From Streptomyces sp. ATexAB-D23 (GTDB taxonomy: Bacteria; Actinomycetota; Actinomycetes; Streptomycetales; Streptomycetaceae): a stretch of 64,000 nucleotides of DNA. The translations under genes were made by a program, and so were the position numbers. Positions within the stretch are counted from its first letter, which is position 1; the number at the start of each line of letters is the position of its first letter. Below, piece by piece: positions 59,467 to 64,000 of the stretch. A model generated the notes under the pieces. The model was not told the origin of the DNA. It made no database searches and was given only the letters and a program-made list of their open reading frames with translations. The DNA lies in contig NZ_KB892024.1 in the NCBI RefSeq assembly GCF_000373645.1, forward strand, positions 211,060 through 275,059, given 5' to 3'.

Positions 59467-62400
59467 GTGTTTCACGTGAAACCGATCGACCCGCGTCTGC
59501 TCCGCCACGCGCGTGCCACCCGCCTGTTCATGGTGGCCGTGGTGGTTCTCGGCGTGGCCGGGGCGGCGCTGGTCATCGCCCAGGCCATGCTCGTCGCCGA
59601 GATCGTGGTGGGCGGCTTCCGGAACGGGCTCACGGCCGGCGGGCTGCGGACCCCGCTCCTTCTGCTCGCTGCGGTCGCGCTCGGCCGGGGCCTGGTCTCC
59701 TGGCTCACCGAGCTGGCCGCCCACCGGGCCGGCGCGGCGGTCAAGTCCGAACTGCGCGGACGTCTGCTGGACCGGGCGGCGGAGCTGGGCCCGGACTGGC
59801 TGAGCGGGCAGCGCACCGGCTCGCTGGTGACCCTGGCCACCCGGGGGATCGACGCGCTCGACGACTACTTCGCCCGGTACCTGCCACAGCTCGGGCTCGC
59901 GGTGGTGGTGCCGGCGGCGGTGCTCGCCAGGGTCGTCACCGAGGACTGGGTCTCGGCGGCGATCATCGTCGTCACACTGCCGCTCATTCCCCTCTTCATG
60001 ATCCTCATCGGCTGGGCGACCCAGTCGCGGATGGACCGCCAGTGGCGGCTGCTCTCCCGGCTCTCCGGGCACTTCCTCGACGTGGTGGCCGGGCTGCCGA
60101 CGCTGAAGGTGTTCGGCCGGGCCAAGGCCCAGGCGGAGTCCATCCGCAGGATCACCTCGGAATACCGGCAGGCCACCCTGCGCACTCTGCGCATCGCCTT
60201 CCTGTCGTCCTTCGCCCTGGAACTCCTCGCGACGCTCTCGGTGGCCCTCGTGGCCGTCACCATCGGCATGCGGCTGGTCCACGGCGAACTCGACCTCTAC
60301 ACCGGCCTGCTGGTCCTCATCCTCGCTCCCGAGGCCTATCTGCCGATCCGGCAGGTCGGGGCGCAGTTCCACGCCGCTGCTGAGGGGCTCTCGGCAGCCG
60401 AGGAGATCTTCGCCGTCCTGGAGACCGATCCCCCCGCGAGCGGCACGCAGGAGGTTCCCGGTTCGCTGCGGCTGGAGCTGGACGGGGTGACCGTCCGGCA
60501 CGACGGGCGCCTTGAGCCCTCGCTCGCGGCGACCTCGCTGGTGGTGGACGAGGGGGAGACCGTCGCCCTGGTCGGCCCGAGCGGGGTCGGCAAGTCCACC
60601 CTGCTGAACACGGTGCTGGGGTTCACGGCCCCCGACGAGGGCCGGGTACGGGTCGGAGGCACCGATCTGGCGGACCTCTCCCTCGAACACTGGCGCCGGC
60701 ACATCGCCTGGGTGCCGCAGCACCCCCACCTCTTCGCCGGCACCATCGCGGAGAACGTGCGGCTCGCCCGCCCCGCCGCCGACGACAGCGCGGTGACGGC
60801 CGCTCTGCGCGACGCGGGGGCCTACGACTTCGTGCGGCAGCTTCCGGACGGCGACCGCACCCTTCTCGGTGAGGACGGGGCGGGGCTCTCCGCCGGCCAG
60901 CGTCAGCGTCTCGCGCTCGCCCGCGCCTTCCTCGCCGACCGCCCGGTGCTGCTGCTGGACGAGCCGACCGCGAGCCTGGACGGCGAGACGGAGGCAGGCA
61001 TCGTCGAGGCGGTACGGAGGCTGGCGGCCGGCCGGACCGTGCTGCTGGTGGTGCACCGGCCGGCGCTGCTGACGGTCGCGGACCGGGTGGTGACCCTGAC
61101 GACCCCGGCGCCGGGAGCGTCGGCCCCGGAGGCGATCGGGGCCGCACCTCGCCCCGCGAGCGCTCCCGGCGACACCCGGTCCACCGAGCCGGCGCACGAG
61201 CCCGAGGCGCTGCGCGAGACCACGGACCGGCGCGGGCATGTGCTCACCCGGGTCCGGGAGGCCGCAGGCGCACAGCGTGGCCGACTGGTGCTCGCCCTCC
61301 TGCTGGGAAGCCTCGCCCTCGGTTCGGCCGTCGGACTCATGGCGGTCTCCGGCTGGCTGATCTCCCGTGCCTCCGAACAGCCCCCCGTCCTCTATCTGAT
61401 GGTCGCGGTCACAGCGACCCGTGCCTTCGGCATCGGGCGGGCGGTCTTCCGCTACGCCGAGCGGCTCGTCTCGCACGACGCGGTCCTGAGGATGCTCGCC
61501 GAGCTGCGCGTCGCCGTGTACCGCAGCCTGGAGCGCATCGCACCCGGCGGCCTGCGCAGGACCCGGCGCGGTGACCTGCTCTCGCGGCTGGTCGCGGACG
61601 TGGACGCCCTGCAGGACTACTGGCTGCGGTGGTTGCTGCCCGCCGGGACAGCCGTCCTCGTGGGCGTCGCGACCGTCGGGTTCACCGGCTGGCTGCTCCC
61701 CCAGGCGGGCCTCGTGCTGGCCGCCGGTCTGCTGCTGGCCGGGATCGGAGTCCCGCTCGTCAGCGGTGCCTGTGCCCGCCGCACCGAAGGGCGCCTGGCC
61801 CCCGCGCGCGCCGACCTGGCCACCCGGATCACCGATCTGCTGGGCGGGACGGCCGAGCTGACCGTCGCGGGTGCCCTACCCGGACGCACGGCCAGGGCGC
61901 GCGCGGCCGACGCCGTCCTCACCCGGATCGCCTCCCGCGCGGCGACCGCGACCGCGCTCGGCGGTGGCCTCACCGCGCTGATCGCCGGCCTCACCGTCGT
62001 GGCCGCCGCACTCGTCTCCCTGCCCGCCGTGGCGGACGGCCGGCTCGCCGGTGTGGAACTCGCCGTCGTCGTCCTGACCCCGCTGGCCGCCTTCGAGGCC
62101 GTGACCGGACTGCCGCTCGCCGTCCAGTACCGGCAGCGGGTCAAGCGGAGCGCGGAGCGCGTGTACGAGGTGCTTGACGCCCCGGTGCCCGTCCGCGAGC
62201 CCGATGCCCCGGCCGCGGCGCCGGCCACGCCGTTCCCGCTGGAGGTGCGCGGGCTCTCTGCCCGGTACCCGGGAGCCGGGCATGACGCGCTCGACTCCGT
62301 CGACCTCACGCTGGAGGCGGGCCGCCGCATCGCCGTCGTGGGCCCCTCGGGGTCAGGCAAGACCACGCTCGCCCAGGTCCTGCTCCGTTTCCTGGACGCG

Positions 62401-62997
62401 CGGGCGGGGGCCTACCGGATCGGCGGGGTGGACGCGTCCGCCCTGGAGGGGGACACCGTCCGGCGGTTCATCGGTCTGTGTGCCCAGGACGCCCACATCT
62501 TCGACAGCTCGCTCCGGGAGAACCTGCGGCTCGCCCGCCCCGCCGCCGCCGAGCCGGAACTGCGCGACGCCCTCGCGAGGGCCCGCCTGCTCGACTGGGC
62601 GGAGGCGCTGCCGGACGGGCTGGACACCCTGGTCGGCGAACACGGCGCCCGTCTCTCCGGCGGCCAGCGCCAGCGGCTCGCCCTGGCCCGTGCCCTGCTC
62701 GCCGACTTCCCCGTCCTCGTGCTGGACGAGCCCGCCGAGCACCTCGACCTGCCCACCGCCGACGCCCTCACCGCGGACCTGCTGGCGGCGACCGCAGGGC
62801 GTACGACGGTCCTGATCACGCACCGGCTCGCCGGTCTTGAGGCCGTCGACGAGGTGGTGGTCCTGGATACGGGCGCGATCGTCCAGCGCGGACCGTACGA
62901 CGTACTCGCATCGGTGGACGGGCCGCTGCGCCGCATGCTGGCGCGGGAGAAGGAGAGCATGGGGGAGCCGGGTGTGGTGGTGGGTGCGCGGTCCTGA
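59467..62997 (+). CDS. cydCD: Fused CydD-CydC thiol reductant ABC exporter
   Basis: This 1,176-residue protein fuses two ABC half-transporters, unlike the separate CydD and CydC of E. coli. The CydD half is about 1-580 with K376 in VGPSGVGKST, LSAGQRQRLALAR and LLLDEPTAS; the CydC half is about 600-1176 with K965 in VGPSGSGKTT, LSGGQRQRLALAR and LVLDEPAEH. It exports cysteine/glutathione-type thiols needed for bd oxidase assembly. GTG at 59467 starts inside a parS site; GTG at 59476 is an alternative three codons in. It follows cydB by 36 bases. Confidence 0.93.
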   Translation: MFHVKPIDPRLLRHARATRLFMVAVVVLGVAGAALVIAQAMLVAEIVVGGFRNGLTAGGLRTPLLLLAAVALGRGLVSWLTELAAHRAGAAVKSELRGRLLDRAAELGPDWLSGQRTGSLVTLATRGIDALDDYFARYLPQLGLAVVVPAAVLARVVTEDWVSAAIIVVTLPLIPLFMILIGWATQSRMDRQWRLLSRLSGHFLDVVAGLPTLKVFGRAKAQAESIRRITSEYRQATLRTLRIAFLSSFALELLATLSVALVAVTIGMRLVHGELDLYTGLLVLILAPEAYLPIRQVGAQFHAAAEGLSAAEEIFAVLETDPPASGTQEVPGSLRLELDGVTVRHDGRLEPSLAATSLVVDEGETVALVGPSGVGKSTLLNTVLGFTAPDEGRVRVGGTDLADLSLEHWRRHIAWVPQHPHLFAGTIAENVRLARPAADDSAVTAALRDAGAYDFVRQLPDGDRTLLGEDGAGLSAGQRQRLALARAFLADRPVLLLDEPTASLDGETEAGIVEAVRRLAAGRTVLLVVHRPALLTVADRVVTLTTPAPGASAPEAIGAAPRPASAPGDTRSTEPAHEPEALRETTDRRGHVLTRVREAAGAQRGRLVLALLLGSLALGSAVGLMAVSGWLISRASEQPPVLYLMVAVTATRAFGIGRAVFRYAERLVSHDAVLRMLAELRVAVYRSLERIAPGGLRRTRRGDLLSRLVADVDALQDYWLRWLLPAGTAVLVGVATVGFTGWLLPQAGLVLAAGLLLAGIGVPLVSGACARRTEGRLAPARADLATRITDLLGGTAELTVAGALPGRTARARAADAVLTRIASRAATATALGGGLTALIAGLTVVAAALVSLPAVADGRLAGVELAVVVLTPLAAFEAVTGLPLAVQYRQRVKRSAERVYEVLDAPVPVREPDAPAAAPATPFPLEVRGLSARYPGAGHDALDSVDLTLEAGRRIAVVGPSGSGKTTLAQVLLRFLDARAGAYRIGGVDASALEGDTVRRFIGLCAQDAHIFDSSLRENLRLARPAAAEPELRDALARARLLDWAEALPDGLDTLVGEHGARLSGGQRQRLALARALLADFPVLVLDEPAEHLDLPTADALTADLLAATAGRTTVLITHRLAGLEAVDEVVVLDTGAIVQRGPYDVLASVDGPLRRMLAREKESMGEPGVVVGARS
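59468..59483. promoter_or_regulatory. parS site 6 overlapping the cydCD start codon
   Basis: TGTTTCACGTGAAACC, one mismatch from parS (base 16). It begins one base inside the GTG at 59467, so the site encodes FHVK at the protein's N-terminus. Confidence 0.85.
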
Positions 62998-63057
62998 GCG
63001 GGGCGCGCACCGAGATTCCGACTTTCCCTTGCAAATAGGACTAACTACGCTCTGGGT

Positions 63058-64000
63058 ATGTCAGAGCAGGACCCGAACCACGCAGAGCCTCCGGCCGGCT
63101 TCCAGCAGTCGAAGGACGCACGCGGCGACGCGGCGGAAGCGGCGGACGTGACCCGGAGCCTGCGGGGCCTGCCCGCCGGACTCACCGCCAGGGTGCCGCG
63201 GCTCCTGGAAGCCATGCGTTCCGTGGGAACCGGCCTCGAACTGCACTCCACCCTCGACCGGATCTGCGAGACGGCGGCCGAACTGGCCCACGCCCGCTAC
63301 GCCGCGATCGGAGTCGTGGACCAGGAGGGCCAGGGGCTCTCCGACTTCGTCACTTTCGGCGTCCCTGAGCCGGTGGCGCACGAGATCGGCCGCCGGCCGG
63401 ACGGCCACCGCGGCCTGCTGGGCGCCCTCCTCCACAACCCGCACCCACTCCGGCTGGCCGACCTGACCGCCGATCCGAGGTTCGCCGGCTTTCCGCGCGG
63501 CCATCCCCTGATGCGCACGTTCCTCGGCGTTCCGATCAGGGTCCGGGGGGAGATCTTCGGCAACCTGTACCTGGCCGAGAAGGACGGCGGCGGCGAGTTC
63601 AGCGACTACGACCTGCACCTGGTGCGCGTGCTGGCCACGGAGGCCGGGATCGCCATCGGCAATGCCCGGCTGTACGAGGCGGCCCGGCAGCGCGAGCGGT
63701 GGATCGACGGTTCGGTCGCCGTGACGACCGCCCTGCTCTCCGGCGGGGACGCCGACGACGCGCTCACGGTCGTCGCCGAACAGGCCCGCCGCCTCGCGGG
63801 CTCCGCCGCCGGCATCGTGATGCTGCCCGCCGAGGACGGGGGCCTGGAGATCGTCGCCGTCTCGGCGGAGGACCCGACCGACTCCCTGGGAGTGATCATT
63901 CCGGCCCGGAGCCCGGTGGTCGGGATGCTCCTGGGCGGCGAGGCGGTCTTCGTGGACGACTCGGCCACCGACCCCCGCATGATCACCAGGCTGGCGGACC
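63058..64000 (+). CDS. Partial GAF-domain sensor protein (histidine-kinase-like)
   Basis: The open frame runs off the right edge (314 codons seen). After a 50-residue leader it has two GAF-like domains, about residues 60-200 (AARYAAIGVVDQEGQGLSDF-like text; actual ARYAAIGVVDQEG; FLGVPIRVRGEIFGNLYLAE) and 220 onward (AGSAAGIVMLPAEDGGLEIV). In Streptomyces such a protein after cydCD is a DevS/NreB-like sensor histidine kinase; the kinase part is beyond the window. TACGCT at 63046-63051 suggests a leaderless transcript starting at the ATG. Confidence 0.75.
   Translation, partial: MSEQDPNHAEPPAGFQQSKDARGDAAEAADVTRSLRGLPAGLTARVPRLLEAMRSVGTGLELHSTLDRICETAAELAHARYAAIGVVDQEGQGLSDFVTFGVPEPVAHEIGRRPDGHRGLLGALLHNPHPLRLADLTADPRFAGFPRGHPLMRTFLGVPIRVRGEIFGNLYLAEKDGGGEFSDYDLHLVRVLATEAGIAIGNARLYEAARQRERWIDGSVAVTTALLSGGDADDALTVVAEQARRLAGSAAGIVMLPAEDGGLEIVAVSAEDPTDSLGVIIPARSPVVGMLLGGEAVFVDDSATDPRMITRLAD

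Noticed and set aside
56908..61476. 1,522-codon open frame on the minus strand across hisC-cyd genes
   Set aside because: It is antisense to cydA, cydB and cydCD, whose motifs are unmistakable. Long antisense frames are usual in 70 % GC DNA.

Overview
The window is high-GC (about 70 %) actinobacterial chromosome and almost certainly Streptomyces. GTG and TTG starts are common, third codon positions are almost all G or C, and the gene order is the conserved oriC-proximal order of that genus: murJ, CCA transferase, ino1, penicillin-binding protein, femX, rpsF-ssb-rpsR-rplI, dnaB, then ssgR-ssgA, thiC, hisC, cydA-cydB-cydCD. The sporulation pair ssgR/ssgA is a hallmark of sporulating streptomycetes. 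Six ParB sites (parS, core TTTCACGTGAAAC) support a position near the origin. I saw no tRNA, rRNA or CRISPR array.

Region by region. (1) 1-19.9 kb, core: a cell-envelope block (N-terminal tip of a kinase-like membrane protein, murJ, DUF6049), the tRNA CCA transferase, two palindromic parS sites, an LppU-type protein, an MFS exporter, ino1 with a PadR regulator and its operator, a class A penicillin-binding protein, a GT87-type glycosyltransferase, an alanine-racemase-fold protein, femX, a small membrane protein, and the rpsF-ssb-rpsR-rplI operon. (2) 20-23.3 kb: a MATE exporter and dnaB, with a cluster of DnaA boxes between them.

(3) 23.3-36.6 kb is an accessory island. Its main feature is an apparently intact Tn7-like transposon at 23404-28968. 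It carries tnsA-, tnsB-, tnsC- and tniQ-like genes joined by 1-4 base stop/start overlaps, one small cargo gene, terminal inverted repeats starting TGTCCCGTC, and a perfect 5-bp target duplication (ACTGC) on both sides. It lies beside older debris: a transposon-end-like sequence just after dnaB and a badly frameshifted helix-turn-helix pseudogene on the other side. Further right are small orphan genes, one interrupted by an in-frame TAG, and then a resistance- or stress-type set (DHFR-like, HxlR/NmrA pair, GNAT).

(4) 36.6-56.7 kb, core with variable lineage genes: serine hydrolase, winged-helix protein, GNATs, MarR/MFS pair, NUDIX, LysR, a cystathionine gamma-synthase/lyase family enzyme, small membrane proteins, cupin, ssgR and ssgA, a YibE/F protein, thiC under a TPP riboswitch, a PPP-type phosphatase, a LacI regulator and hisC. 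(5) 56.8-63 kb: the cytochrome bd operon cydA-cydB-cydCD behind a perfect Rex operator, with a parS site overlapping the cydCD start codon. The window ends inside a GAF-domain sensor protein.

Functional themes: peptidoglycan assembly (MurJ, PBP, FemX), replication and segregation (dnaB with DnaA boxes, ssb, parS), redox-controlled respiration (Rex and cytochrome bd), and sporulation septation (SsgR/SsgA). The transposon occupies the non-essential gap after dnaB. Family assignments come from recognising motifs and gene order; no database search was run.
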